A DNA stretch of 64,000 nucleotides from CAVPMW01 sp963706515 (GTDB lineage: Bacteria > Chloroflexota > Anaerolineae > Anaerolineales > UBA4823), in NCBI GenBank assembly GCA_963706515.1, contig CAVPMW010000010.1:124001-188000 (forward strand), in the 5' to 3' direction. This document shows positions 37,969-47,434 of the stretch, in pieces. Each line of letters opens with the position of its first letter. Position 1 is the stretch's first letter. The notes under the pieces are model-generated. The model did not search any database. It had not been told where the DNA came from and worked only from the letters and a program-made list of their open reading frames with translations. The position numbers were made by a program, and so were the translations under genes.

Positions 37969-38116
37969 GTTAGACCTCCTACAGTTCAGCGAGCGGCCTG
38001 TCTTTTGTTCCGGATGCACACCATCCGGGGCAGTACCTCGATGCACTCGCCGTAATCAGAACAATTGTACACTATTTTAATGAAAAAGTGATTAAGAAAA
38101 AAAGAATTTTCTGGAA

Positions 38117-39274
38117 TCAGCTTCCGGTCTTGCGCCCCCAGCCCTCTCGCAGCACGCGCAAGGCGTTTCCACCCATGATCCTGGTGGTATCATCTTCAGA
38201 ATATCCCTCGGCGATCAGTCGTTCGGTCAAGCGCGGCAGCTCCGAAGCATCCTTTAGATCATCGGGAGGATCGGTAAACCCATCAAAATCGGATCCGAAG
38301 GATACGTGCTCGATCCCAGCCAGATTAACGAAATGATCGATGGTGCGCATGATGAAGTTGAGACCTCGGTTGGTTTCGTGGGGCATCAGCCAGAAGTTCA
38401 TGAAGATCACGCTGACCAACCCGCCACCCTCCGCAATCTGGCGAATCTCCCAATCCTCGAGGTTATACGGGTCAGGGTTGACTTCGTATGCACCAACGTG
38501 GCTGGCAAGGATCGGGGCGCGCTTCCCGACGATTTCATATACTCGCTTACGCGCTGGCGGGGTCGAATGGGACACATCCACCAGCATGCCCAGCTCGACC
38601 ATTTTCTCCACAACTTGTTCGCCGAAGGGTTTCAGCCCCAGGCTGATGTCCCTCCAGCCCTGGAAAAAGCCGAATTTTTGGATTGATTCTGGCCAGGGGT
38701 AGCATGGATGGACGACTTCATTTTCAAAGAAATGAGCCAGGATCATATAGGCTATTCCCCGCTGGAATAAAGCTTCCAGGTTATCCAGACTTCCATCCAG
38801 AGCGTGCGCCCCTTCCACGCAATGGACGAAGGCGATCGGACGGTTTGCCCCCTGGTTGAGGATTTCATCCAGCTCCTGCACCGAATGGGCGAAGCGCCCA
38901 ATTGGAGCGCCGGTCGAGGCGTCTCGAGCGGAATTCACAGCCGCTTCGATTTCGGAATACATTTCTTGAATCACCTCGAAATAAGGGCGCTCATAAATTT
39001 TCTTCCACGTGCGCGGCATCAAATAGCGGAGAATATTCAGAGCGCTGCACTCCGTGATAATGCCGCGTTCAGGAGCGTGTAGTACCGAGAGCATCAAATC
39101 GACGCTGCCAGCCTGGAGCTGTGGAAAATTGGTGCGAACACTGAATGGATCGAACGCGCGTGAAGATGGGTAGATGCGTGAGGTAAGCACGCGATGAAAG
39201 AGGGATACATTCAAAGACGGGTGAGCGTGTAAATCTGTCACCAGGATTTGTTGATGGAGCTGGTCAGCGTCCAT
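38117..39274 (-). CDS. Membrane dipeptidase-like M19 metallopeptidase
   Basis: 385 aa from ATG 39274 with AAAGGAGG upstream. Conserved zinc ligands of M19 renal-dipeptidase-like enzymes: DLHAHP near the N-terminus, VHCVEGAHAL, LVDVSHSTP, PILASHVGAY and GSDFDG. The family cleaves dipeptides or related amides, some with D-residues. No signal sequence is seen, so it is probably cytoplasmic. The C-terminus has GGNALRVLREGW, typical of the family. Confidence 0.85.
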   Translation of the reverse strand: MDADQLHQQILVTDLHAHPSLNVSLFHRVLTSRIYPSSRAFDPFSVRTNFPQLQAGSVDLMLSVLHAPERGIITECSALNILRYLMPRTWKKIYERPYFEVIQEMYSEIEAAVNSARDASTGAPIGRFAHSVQELDEILNQGANRPIAFVHCVEGAHALDGSLDNLEALFQRGIAYMILAHFFENEVVHPCYPWPESIQKFGFFQGWRDISLGLKPFGEQVVEKMVELGMLVDVSHSTPPARKRVYEIVGKRAPILASHVGAYEVNPDPYNLEDWEIRQIAEGGGLVSVIFMNFWLMPHETNRGLNFIMRTIDHFVNLAGIEHVSFGSDFDGFTDPPDDLKDASELPRLTERLIAEGYSEDDTTRIMGGNALRVLREGWGRKTGS

Positions 39275-39439
39275 AATAAACCTCCTTTGGCCGCAATCCG
39301 CTATCTTATTAGTCCGAGAATTATACAAGAATTCGCATAAAGTGGAGCAATTTTCGTCGAATTCATCCCGCTCTCCGCCGGAAGAGACGCGCGATCTCGC
39401 TGTGGATTACCGAAACCAGGTGTGTTAGTTAGTATCTAT

Positions 39440-39523
39440 CCGAAAATACGAGGGGTTCCGATTTTGGGGTGTGTGCGGCGAAGCCGCACACACCCCAAAA
39501 TCGGATCTCCCCTCCATTTTCGG
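39440..39523. repeat. Long intergenic palindrome
   Basis: A perfect 22-bp inverted repeat (39458-39479 and 39483-39504, loop GAA) extends outward with GAGGGG/CCCCTC and CCGAAAAT/ATTTTCGG, giving an imperfect hairpin of about 84 nt. It lies between divergent genes (M19 and DUF2721), so a simple terminator role is unlikely. It resembles a REP/MITE-like palindromic unit. The remaining 39275-39439 holds no recognised gene. Confidence 0.85.
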
Positions 39524-39575
39524 ACAAGTTCTAAGCTTGTTTAGAGCTGGCGGAATATAATATACAGAGTTTATT

Positions 39576-40022
39576 ATGCCGATCGTCTCCGTTCAAGAAA
39601 TCGTTCAAATATTGCAGATCTCCATTGCCCCGGTTGTGTTGATCTCGGGTGTGGGGCTTCTGGTCCTTTCGCTGACCAACCGCCTCGGGAGGGTGATCGA
39701 CCGGGTGCGTTTGTTGATTCGCGAGAAGAAGACAGCCGATGAGAAAGAAATCGCCTCCATTGAATACCAGATCTCCATTCTCTACCGGCGGGCGACCATC
39801 ATACGTTTTTCTATAGCCATGGCTGGATTGAGCATCTTGTTTGACGCCTTGTTGGTCATCATCCTGTTTATTCTTTCTTTGTTGAAACTCGGCCTGGCAG
39901 GGATTGTGGCGTTGATCTTTGGCTTAAGCCTTATCTTCCTGATCATCTCAATCGTGGCTTTTCTCCAGGACGTCAATCTGAACCTGCGCGCTTTGCGCTC
40001 TGAAATCGGATTAATCTGTTAG
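39576..40022 (+). CDS. DUF2721 family membrane protein
   Basis: 148 aa. Helix 1 (ISIAPVVLISGVGLLVLSL) is followed by a conserved cytoplasmic helix (TNRLGRVIDRVRLL) and a pair of C-terminal helices (FDALLVIILFILSLL, LIFGLSLIFLIISIVAFL). The TNR-x-RVIDR segment matches DUF2721. Function unknown. A TATAAT box (39556-39561) lies 14 bp before the ATG, so the message may be leaderless; no ribosome site is seen. Confidence 0.75.
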   Translation: MPIVSVQEIVQILQISIAPVVLISGVGLLVLSLTNRLGRVIDRVRLLIREKKTADEKEIASIEYQISILYRRATIIRFSIAMAGLSILFDALLVIILFILSLLKLGLAGIVALIFGLSLIFLIISIVAFLQDVNLNLRALRSEIGLIC

Positions 40023-40025
40023 GAG

Positions 40026-40105
40026 TACGCAGTTGAAGGAAATAGGGGTGTAGGGCGGGCGTCGCCCGCCCTACACCCATTCGGCAATTCCTCAGCGAAC
40101 TGCGT
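40026..40105. repeat. Palindromic repeat element
   Basis: A perfect 16-bp inverted repeat with a one-base loop (40046-40061, 40063-40078; GGGTGTAGGGCGGGCG arm) nests inside an outer repeat ACGCAGTT / AACTGCGT. It lies right after the DUF2721 stop. GC-rich palindromes of this kind are often dispersed REP-like units; a terminator for DUF2721 is also possible. Confidence 0.8.
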
Positions 40106-40154
40106 AAGTTCTCTTGTAATGCTTACTACCTGACCTGTAGGATTGGAAGTGGCG

Positions 40155-40917
40155 ATGAGATTTAGCAACGCAATCGTGCGTATGCCTGGGATCGATTTTT
40201 CCCAGGGTATAACGAGTGGAAAATGGGGCGTCCCGGATTACCCAACGATGCTCGCCCAGCATCAGGCATATACCGCGGCCCTGCGCTCTCTGGGTCTGGA
40301 TGTGACCGTTTTAGAACCACTGAGCGGTTTTCCTGACGCTGTACTTCGTCGAGGATGCGGCAATCCTCACCCCGCAAGTTGCAGTTATTACCCATCCCGG
40401 CGCGCCGGAACGCCGGGGCGAGGTTGACAGCATCGCAGCGGTGCTATCCAAATATCGCCGGACAGTGCGCATTGAGCCTCCGGGGACCGTCGAAGGCGGG
40501 GATGTCCTCATGGTTGAAAGTCACTTTTTAATCGGGGTATCTGCTCGCACTAACCAGGAAGGTGCACGCCAGCTTGGAACCATCCTGGAAGGGTGCGGTT
40601 ACACCTGGACTCCGGTGCCGGTTGGGGAAGGATTACACTTGAAATCCTCCGTCAATTATGTGGGCAAAGATACCTTGCTGGTTACTGCAGAGTTCAACAA
40701 TCGACCTGAGCTGGCTGAGTATACTCGGTTGGTGATCGACCCCGCAGAAGAATATGCTGCCAATATCTTATATGCTAATGAGCATTTGATCATCCCCTTG
40801 GGGTTCCCAAAAACCCACCGCCTGCTAACCTCCCTGGGTTTCCCGATCCTCGGGCTGGAGGTAAGCGAGGCGCGCAAGATGGATGGCGGACTCACCTGCA
40901 TGTCACTGCGTTTTTAA
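40155..40917 (+). CDS. Dimethylargininase (DDAH)-like amidinohydrolase (frameshifted)
   Basis: About 254 aa with one extra base near 40338. Read through, DAYFVEDAAIL restores the substrate-binding region. The catalytic His is in GLHLKSSVNYVG and the nucleophilic Cys in the C-terminal GGLTCMSLRF. Also FSNAIVRMPG at the start and GTVEGGDVLM in the middle. This family hydrolyses Nomega-methylated arginine to citrulline; some members act on arginine (arginine deiminase-like). ATG 40155 is chosen over an upstream TTG. The next gene starts 25 bp later. Confidence 0.82.
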
Positions 40918-40942
40918 TCGAACCGGAAGCGGAGGGAATTAA

Positions 40943-41623
40943 ATGCCCAAATCCTGGAAGCTCAGCCCATCGGACCTGACATTTTTATGGGATGAATGTC
41001 CGCGCTGCTTTTATTTAAAAGTTGTGAATGGATTTAACCGTCCAAGCCTGCCTATGCCGAAAATTTTTACCCGGATTGACTTGATCATGAAAGGCTATTA
41101 TGCTGGCAAGCCGTCGAGCGCCCTCTCGCCAGATTTACCGGAAGGCACGGTTCGCTTCGGAGACCGCTGGGTTGTATCCGAGCCGATTGCCCTGCCTGGG
41201 CATGCTGGCACATGCTATATACGGGGAAGATTCGATTGCGTGCTCGAGTTTGCAGATGGCAGCTACGGAGTGGTAGATTTTAAAACGACTGAAGCCAAAG
41301 CTGAGCATGTTGCCTTTTACAGCCGCCAGCTGGAGGCATATGCTTATGCACTGGAGAACCCCGGACCCGGCGCGTTCGCACTCCGTCCGATTACGCGGCT
41401 GGGTTTATTGTGTGTGGAGCCAGCGCGCATGGACCAGGCTGACTTCGGTCAGGTGGCTTACTTCGGCAACCCCAGCTGGATCGAAATTCCTCGCGATGAC
41501 GGTCGATTCCTGGAATTCCTCGGGCGGGTGGTTGATTTGCTCGCTTTGCCAGAGCCTCCCCTTGCCGACCCGGATTGCCTCTTCTGCAAGTATCGCGCAT
41601 CTGCCCGGGATACCGGACTCTAA
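40943..41623 (+). CDS. PD-(D/E)XK nuclease-like protein
   Basis: 226 aa. It opens with KLSPSDLTFLWDECPRCFYLK, a RecB/Cas4-like start with a Cys pair, and the core is GRFDCVLEFADG then GVVDFKTTEA, giving Asp, Asp and Lys of the PD-(D/E)XK fold; YSRQLEAYAYAL is the QxxxY-type motif. The C-terminus has CLFCKYR, so cysteines at both ends could hold an iron-sulfur cluster as in AddB/Cas4. Downstream of a DDAH gene; no link to CRISPR is seen. Confidence 0.75.
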   Translation: MPKSWKLSPSDLTFLWDECPRCFYLKVVNGFNRPSLPMPKIFTRIDLIMKGYYAGKPSSALSPDLPEGTVRFGDRWVVSEPIALPGHAGTCYIRGRFDCVLEFADGSYGVVDFKTTEAKAEHVAFYSRQLEAYAYALENPGPGAFALRPITRLGLLCVEPARMDQADFGQVAYFGNPSWIEIPRDDGRFLEFLGRVVDLLALPEPPLADPDCLFCKYRASARDTGL

Positions 41624-41635
41624 GCAAACCGCCTC

Positions 41636-41666
41636 TTGACTTTAACGTTACGTCATAGTTTATACT
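41636..41666 (+). promoter_or_regulatory. MerR-type promoter with 19-bp spacer and operator
   Basis: -35 TTGACT (41636-41641) and -10 TATACT (41661-41666) are separated by 19 bp, the over-long spacing MerR-family activators correct by DNA twisting. The spacer holds the palindrome TAACGTTA, flanked by TGAC/GTCA. The -10 lies 6 bp before the regulator's ATG, which suggests a leaderless transcript and autoregulation. Confidence 0.7.
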
Positions 41667-41672
41667 TGCGCC

Positions 41673-42425
41673 ATGTTCACTGTCAATCAAATCTCCAGAA
41701 TGGCTGGGACAACCCCGCGGACTCTGCGCTATTACGACGAGATCGGTCTGCTCAGACCGTCCAAGGTGGGGGATAACGGCTACCGTTACTATGGAGAGGA
41801 GTCGCTTTTACGGCTGCAGCAGATTTTATTGTACCGAGAGCTGGATATGCCGCTCGAAGAAATTAAGCAGATCATCGAGCGCCAGGACTTCGATGTGCTG
41901 AGCGCATTGGAGGGCCACAAAGAAGAGCTCCTGAAACGGATTACGCAGCTCGAACGCATTATCAGGACAGTGGACCATACTATATTGCATCTGAAAGGGA
42001 AGATGGAAATGAGCAAGAAACAATTTTTTGAGGGCTTCAGTGACGAGCAGCAGGCTGAATACGAAAAAGAGGCAATGCAAATGTATGACCCCGATACGGT
42101 CAAGGCCTCTAATCAGAGATGGAGGGAGTACTCGCCTGCCGAGAAACAACGCATCGGGGAAGAGGGCAACGCCGTCTACGCGGCATACCTGGAGGCGCTT
42201 CCAAAAGGAGCCAGCTCACCTGAAGCGCAGGCCTGTATTGAGCGCTGGCGTCGCCAGATCGAATATTTCTGGGTCCCGAACGATGCCCAGTTGTTAGGGC
42301 TGGCTGATCTATACAATGATGACCCGCGTTTCAAGGCCAACTTCGATAAAATTCACCCGGGGCTGGCTGAGTTCATCCGGGAAGCCGTAAAAATTTACGT
42401 GAACAACCGATTGCGAGCTGCGTGA
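41673..42425 (+). CDS. MerR-family regulator with TipA-like effector domain
   Basis: 250 aa. N-terminal winged helix: FTVNQISRMAGTTPRTLRYYD, then DNGYRYYGEESLLRLQQIL. A coiled-coil dimer helix follows (about 85-120) and a C-terminal helical TipAS-like domain (YSPAEKQRIGEEGNAVYAAY, WVPNDAQLLGLADLYNDD). TipA domains bind thiopeptide-like or other multidrug ligands and activate their own promoter. No transporter gene is adjacent, so the target beyond itself is unknown. Confidence 0.88.
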   Translation: MFTVNQISRMAGTTPRTLRYYDEIGLLRPSKVGDNGYRYYGEESLLRLQQILLYRELDMPLEEIKQIIERQDFDVLSALEGHKEELLKRITQLERIIRTVDHTILHLKGKMEMSKKQFFEGFSDEQQAEYEKEAMQMYDPDTVKASNQRWREYSPAEKQRIGEEGNAVYAAYLEALPKGASSPEAQACIERWRRQIEYFWVPNDAQLLGLADLYNDDPRFKANFDKIHPGLAEFIREAVKIYVNNRLRAA

Positions 42426-42465
42426 CCTGGCTTATTGCCATGAAATATCGAACTGGCTAATTAGC

Positions 42466-42505
42466 GAATAATGCTCGTCTTGAAATCGAAGGACGAGCAT
42501 TATTC
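42466..42505. terminator. Hairpin between convergent genes
   Basis: Perfect 14-bp inverted repeat GAATAATGCTCGTC / GACGAGCATTATTC with a 12-nt loop, lying between the ends of the merR (+) and methyltransferase (-) genes. Downstream bases on the plus strand are AT-rich. Probably a bidirectional terminator. Confidence 0.65.
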
Positions 42506-42549
42506 ATTGATATTTATTTCCGCAAGAGCTGGTCGAAGCGAGTCAGCTA

Positions 42550-43382
42550 TTATTGTTCATAGCGGAACTGCAGGCAGTAATGGTGGAAGGTATTGCTTAC
42601 CCAGGCGTTTCCCATGCCGTATGGCGCCAGGCGTATGTTATCTTGCACCCAGATTTTCTCGTCTTTGAGGCAGTAGAACTCACCCAGCCTGCGGGCAAGA
42701 TCCCAGGCCAGCGGGTAGATCGTACCGCCCTTCTTGATATTTTTTACAATGATGGTCAGGTAAGCGCCCAGGCAAAGATGCGGTTTCAAGCCTGCGTAGA
42801 TTCCTACCAATCGGTCTAAGAACTCTGTGTAGTCTCCCAGGTTGCCCAGGTCGGCAGGATCAGAAGAATAGATGACATCCAGGCGCTTATCCTTCCGGCG
42901 CGCGCTTTGGGTCTGCGCACCCGCGCGTGGAGCATGTCCCAATACGGAGGCGAGGTGAGCACATAATCGAACATGGGGATGGGTTGCCCCGCGAATAATT
43001 CTGATATGCGACTGGCATCGCCGGTGATGACCTCCGCCGCCAGACTGTCGCTCTCTACGAGCCTCTGGCGTTCAGCCGCGATTACCTCCCGGGCGAGCTG
43101 GGCGTAAGCCGGGTTGAGCTCAATCCCATAGGAGCGCCTGCCTGCGCGCAGCGCACCGACCAGGGTGCTCCCGGTTCCTACCATGGGGTCGAGTACGATC
43201 TGGCCGCGTTTAGTGAAAAATTCGATGAACTCTTGAGCCAGTGTTTCGGGGAATTTGGCGGGATGTTGGAGCACATCCTTGCGGCGCGGCGGCGGGTTGT
43301 GCAGGAACCAGGATTTCTGGAACTTCAACCAGGATTTGGGTTCCAGGTCATTCAGGCGGTTGCGATAAGGACGGCGTGCCAT
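42550..43382 (-). CDS. DNA methyltransferase (N4-C or N6-A type; frameshifted)
   Basis: About 277 aa with one indel near 42900. ATG 43382 gives MARRPYRNRLNDLEPKSW. Order: HPAKFPETLAQEFIEFFT, motif I DPMVGTGST (SAM binding), IELNPAYA, then catalytic motif IV TSPPYWDMLH. The C-terminal part (DLGDYTEFLDRL, TIIVKNIKKGG, YCLQFRY) is in the second frame. No restriction endonuclease is next to it, so it is a solitary or orphan methylase; DNA target unknown. Confidence 0.8.
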
Positions 43383-43389
43383 ATTTAAT

Positions 43390-44163
43390 TCAAGGGGCGA
43401 GCTTGTACACCTGGAGATCGGAGAAATTAACGGTGACGGCATTATCGCCGGCGGAGCGGACGAAGACACCCAGCGCGCCCGAGGGCAGCGAAGGATCCGA
43501 GACCTTGAAGATGAAATCTTTGTTGACGAAGAAGCTCATTTCCTTGCCATGGAGCATCACACCCAAACGCGATTCCGAAGGCGCCCCAGGCGGCACCGAG
43601 CTGCTATAAGTCCAGGGCTGCGGAGACGAAGCGGTGTTATGGAAATACTTATCCACGCGGACACGACCGTCACATGATAGGGAAAAACGGTAGAACTCGA
43701 GACTTGGAGAGACGCGCAGCAAAAGCCCATATTCATCGGCGTCGCGGCACAGCGTAGGAGAAGCGGTGATCTCTGCATAAAAATTGACTGGAAGATCACG
43801 GCGGTACAAGCTGAAGATATACAGTTTTGGCGTAGCAATTGCCAGGCTAATCTCTGCTTTGCCCAGCGCGATCGTATAGGCTGTAGACTTTGTTAGATCC
43901 CAGCGGGAGGCGTCGCTGAAATTCTCGCTGACCAGGATCTGAGAAACCTGCGGGCGGACGTCAAGCGTGGGAGTGATCGCCGCGGTCGGGAAGGGAGAAG
44001 GGGTAATCGTGGCTGGGAACCAGACCACAGTCGCGGTTGGTGTATTTGTTGCAGGAAGCGCGGTTGGAGTAGGCAAGGGAGCAAGAGGGGTGGGAGCTGG
44101 CAAACAGGCAGTGAGGCAAGCCAGGCTGAAGCAAATTGCCAGGAATATCCGACGTATTCTCAT
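43390..44163 (-). CDS. Lipoprotein with C-terminal jelly-roll-like domain
   Basis: 257 aa. Lipoprotein signal ends LTAC (Cys20 region), followed by a Pro/Thr-rich linker. The rest (about 85-257) is a beta-sandwich pattern: ENFSDASRWDL, YGLLLRVSPSLEFYRFSLS, LGVMLHGKEMSFFVNKDFIF and NFSDLQVYKL. This resembles the C-terminal domain of the protease at 27404-29170 and the DUF1080/LamG group of glycan-binding domains. Role unknown, likely surface-attached. 7 bp from the methylase start. Confidence 0.72.
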   Translation of the reverse strand: MRIRRIFLAICFSLACLTACLPAPTPLAPLPTPTALPATNTPTATVVWFPATITPSPFPTAAITPTLDVRPQVSQILVSENFSDASRWDLTKSTAYTIALGKAEISLAIATPKLYIFSLYRRDLPVNFYAEITASPTLCRDADEYGLLLRVSPSLEFYRFSLSCDGRVRVDKYFHNTASSPQPWTYSSSVPPGAPSESRLGVMLHGKEMSFFVNKDFIFKVSDPSLPSGALGVFVRSAGDNAVTVNFSDLQVYKLAP

Positions 44164-44305
44164 CCAGACGGCAGCATCCCTTCCGGTTTAAGCTGATGTA
44201 AAATAATGATGGCGGCAATTGCTGTTTGTATTCATTAGGGCTGCCGCTCCCATTCTAGCATAATCCGCCTGCCCTGAGGAGGGCTGCGGATCAAAGGAGA
44301 CACAC

Positions 44306-45319
44306 ATGCGTAAGAGGGGAGTATTGATCACTGGCGCTTCCGGTGAGATCGGCGACGCCCTCATCCGCCAGCTGGTCAACCAGGAGACAAACCGGATCGT
44401 GACGATAGATCTCAAGCCGCTGCCGGCTGATCTGGACGGAAATGTAACTCAGGTACAGGGCGATATCCTTGATCAGGGACTGCTGGCTCGCCTGGTAAGC
44501 GAATATGAGATTGCTACGATCTATCATCTGGCGGCTCTCCTCTCTACCCGAGGCGAGTTCACTCCGGAGGCTGCCCACCTGGTCAACGTGCAAGGAACCC
44601 TGGGGCTGCTCAAGCTGGCTTCCGAGCAGTCCGAGTGGCGCGGAGAGCCGGTGCTTTTTATTTTTCCCAGCTCGGTAGCAGCGTATGGGATGCCCGACCT
44701 GGAGACGAAGAACCGCTATCCCCGTGTCCGGGAGTGGGAATGGAACTACCCGACGACGATGTACGGCTGCAATAAGCTGTATTGTGAGCTGCTGGGCACC
44801 TATTACAGCCTTTACTATCGCCAGCTGGCAGCCGAACGACCAGTAATGTTGGATTTTCGCGGAGTGCGATTCCCAGGGCTGATCAGCGCCTTCACCATGC
44901 CCAGTGGGGGTACCAGCGATTACGGCCCGGAGATGTTGCACGCCGCTGCAGCGGGAGAGCCTTATGCTTGCTTTGTGCGTCCAGATACGGTTATTCCCTT
45001 CATGGCAATGCCAGACGCGGTCAAAGCCTTGCTCTGCCTGGCGAGCGCTCCGGCGAGCAATTTAACTCGCCGAGTGTATAACGTCACATCATTTAGCTTG
45101 ACTGCCGAGCAGTTCCGCATGCAAGTGCTGTCGGCTTTTCCCGGTGCACAGGTCAGCTACAATCCAGACTTCAAGCGCCAGGGTATCGTCGATAGCTGGC
45201 CTGCGGATATGAACGATAACGATGCCCGTAGAGATTGGGGTTGGGTCGCGGATTACGGCCTCGAGCGGGCGTTCGACGATTACCTCGTGCCAAATATTCG
45301 CAAGCGTTACGAAAGCTAG
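44306..45319 (+). CDS. SDR-family L-threonine 3-dehydrogenase-like
   Basis: 337 aa, intact. Rossmann motif ITGASGEIGDAL at the N-terminus, catalytic Tyr in MYGCNKLY with preceding PSSVAAYG. The stretch GGTSDYGPEMLHAAAAGEPY and VRPDTVIPFMAMPDAV are characteristic of short-chain L-threonine dehydrogenases, which oxidise threonine to 2-amino-3-ketobutyrate. UDP-sugar epimerases share the fold but not these motifs. Start preceded by AAAGGAGAC. The next gene follows 27 bp later. Confidence 0.82.
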   Translation: MRKRGVLITGASGEIGDALIRQLVNQETNRIVTIDLKPLPADLDGNVTQVQGDILDQGLLARLVSEYEIATIYHLAALLSTRGEFTPEAAHLVNVQGTLGLLKLASEQSEWRGEPVLFIFPSSVAAYGMPDLETKNRYPRVREWEWNYPTTMYGCNKLYCELLGTYYSLYYRQLAAERPVMLDFRGVRFPGLISAFTMPSGGTSDYGPEMLHAAAAGEPYACFVRPDTVIPFMAMPDAVKALLCLASAPASNLTRRVYNVTSFSLTAEQFRMQVLSAFPGAQVSYNPDFKRQGIVDSWPADMNDNDARRDWGWVADYGLERAFDDYLVPNIRKRYES

Positions 45320-45345
45320 TCATTCGTGGTAGAAGGATTAAATTA

Positions 45346-46486
45346 ATGGTATCTACTGCATCGATCCAGCCTAACCCGGGGCCGCTCGTATTGTTTGGCT
45401 CGGGAGAGACCGCGCCCAGCGGTCGGAAGGTGTTCGATTTTCTCATGCGCCGCCTGCCCCCATCTCCCCGGGTGATGCTGCTCGAAACGCCTGCCGGGTT
45501 CGAGCCCAACTCTGCCCGGGTGATAGGCCGGGTGGCTGAGTTCATCGAGCACCGTTTACAAAACTACAACCCCCAAATTACGATCATCCCAGCCCGCCAA
45601 CGGGGAACGCCCTTCAGTCCGGATGATCCTGAGATCGCTGCGCCCATCCTGGAAGCTGATTTGATATTTTTAGGTCCGGGCAGCCCGACGTATGCCGTGC
45701 GCCAGCTCAAGAACAGCGTTGTCTGGCAAAATGTCCTGGCGCGGCACCGTCTCGGAGCTGCCTTAGTGCTGGCTTCCGCAGCGACGGTCGCTGCCAGTCT
45801 TTTCAGCCTGCCAGTCTATGAAATCTACAAGGTGGGCGAAGACCCGCATTGGAAGCCAGGGCTGGATTTTTTTGGCGTCTATGGCTTTCCATTAATATTT
45901 ATTCCCCACTGGAATAATACGGAGGGCGGCGAAGAATTAGACTCGAGCCGCTGTTTCATGGGGCAGAAGCGCTTTGCCCGCTTGATGGAGCTGCTGCCCG
46001 CTGACCTGACTGTGTTCGGCATCGATGAAAAAACTGCTCTGCTGATGGAACCTCAAGAAGGCACCTGCCAGGTATTTGGCCTGGGCGGCGTGACCCTGAT
46101 CCATCCCGGACACGAGCATGATGATTTAAGCCCCGACCTGCAAAGCAGCGGCTTAGAGGAGGTGGCCCGCCAGCGTGCAGGGCACGTCCACCAGTTCAAA
46201 AGCGGTGAAGTCCTTCAAGCTGATGGAATGCTGCCCATTCGTGATGCCCGAGGCAGGCGAAGGTCTTCCGGAGAAGGTCTGGGAGCAGGCTTTGGAAGCG
46301 CACAGCCGGTTGGAGGTCGACACACAACCGGCAGCCTCGCAGGAAGTTATGGCCCTGGTGGAGGCACGCCATAGTGCCCGCCTGCGCAAGGATTGGGCGG
46401 CATCGGATGCACTGCGCGCCCAGATCGAAGACCTCGGCTGGCAGGTGCTGGACACGGCTGAAGGTCCGGTGGTTGCGAAAAAATAG
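45346..46486 (+). CDS. S51/glutaminase-like domain fused to a CysRS-type tail (frameshifted)
   Basis: About 380 aa from ATG 45346 (AGAAGGA upstream), with one indel near 46225. Residues 1-285 have a peptidase S51/cyanophycinase-like fold (LVLFGSGETAPSGRKVFDFL, LGPGSPTYAVRQLK), but the nucleophile elbow reads LASAATVAAS, unlike G-x-SAGA. After the indel the C-terminus (ARLRKDWAASDALRAQIEDL) matches the anticodon-side C-terminal domain of cysteinyl-tRNA synthetase. The two parts are in one operon position, 15 bp before the next gene. Function unknown. Confidence 0.68.
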
Positions 46487-46500
46487 CTTAAGGAGCAGCA

Positions 46501-47422
46501 ATGTCCACTCAATTTACCGTCGGATTCATCGGCCTGGGGTTGATGGGGAAATCGATGGCGCGCAATATCCTGAAAGCTGGCTTCCCGTTGGTTGTGTGCA
46601 ACCGCAGCCGGTCGCCTGTCGATGAGCTGGTTTCCGCAGGGGCTGCGCGGGCTGATTCGCCGGCGGAGGTAGCGCGAGAGGTGGAGGTAATCTTGACTTG
46701 CCTGCCCGATTCCCCGGATGTGGAGCAGGTCGCTCTCGGACCGGATGGGATTATCGCTGGAACGCATCCGGGATTGATCTACGTCGACCACTCTACCATC
46801 AAACCGGCAACTGCCCGTCTGGTAGCAGCTCGTCTTGGAGAAAGAGGCGTTCAGTGCCTGGATGCTCCCGTGAGCGGGGGTGATTCAGGCGCACGTGAGG
46901 GTACGCTGGCGATCATGGTCGGCGGACCTGTGGAGGTTTTGGAACGAGTGCTGCCAGTGCTGCAAAGCGAAGGCAAGACAATTACTCATGTGGGCGATGC
47001 TGGCAGCGGGCAGATTGCCAAGGCAGCTAACCAGATCATGACCGCGGCCCAGATGGTAGCGATGGGTGAGCTGCTTAATTTTTTCCCAGAAGGCAGGCGC
47101 TGATCCGCGCAAAGTGGTAGAAGCCATCCGGAACGGGGCGGCGCAGTGCTGGACGCTGGATAATAAAGCGCCGCGACTATTCTCCGGAAACCGCAGCCCA
47201 GGATTCAAAGCTTACTTGCATGCCAAAGACCTGGGGATTGTGCTGGATACCGCCCGCGAGTTTGATATCCCACTTCCCTCGACGGCGATCGTCGCCCAGC
47301 TATACGACGCACTGCTGGCATTGGGGATGCAGAACCAGGATACCTCAGCAGTACTGGCGGTCATCGAGATGCTGGCGGGCACTCACCTTCTGGACGGTAC
47401 GCCCGGCGCCTCTGAGGATTGA
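46501..47422 (+). CDS. Beta-hydroxyacid dehydrogenase (3-hydroxyisobutyrate/tartronate semialdehyde type; frameshifted)
   Basis: About 306 aa with one extra base near 47083. NAD-binding GFIGLGLMGKSMARN, substrate motif DAPVSGGDSGAREGTL, and the catalytic Lys in AAKAANQI-type GQIAKAANQ. After the shift the helical domain continues (GFKAYLHAKDLGIVL, LPSTAIVAQLYDAL). Members reduce tartronate semialdehyde or oxidise 3-hydroxyisobutyrate; the exact substrate is open. AGGAGC precedes the ATG. It is in an apparent operon with the upstream genes and YitT. Confidence 0.85.
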
Positions 47423-47434
47423 ATTGCAGCCGCC

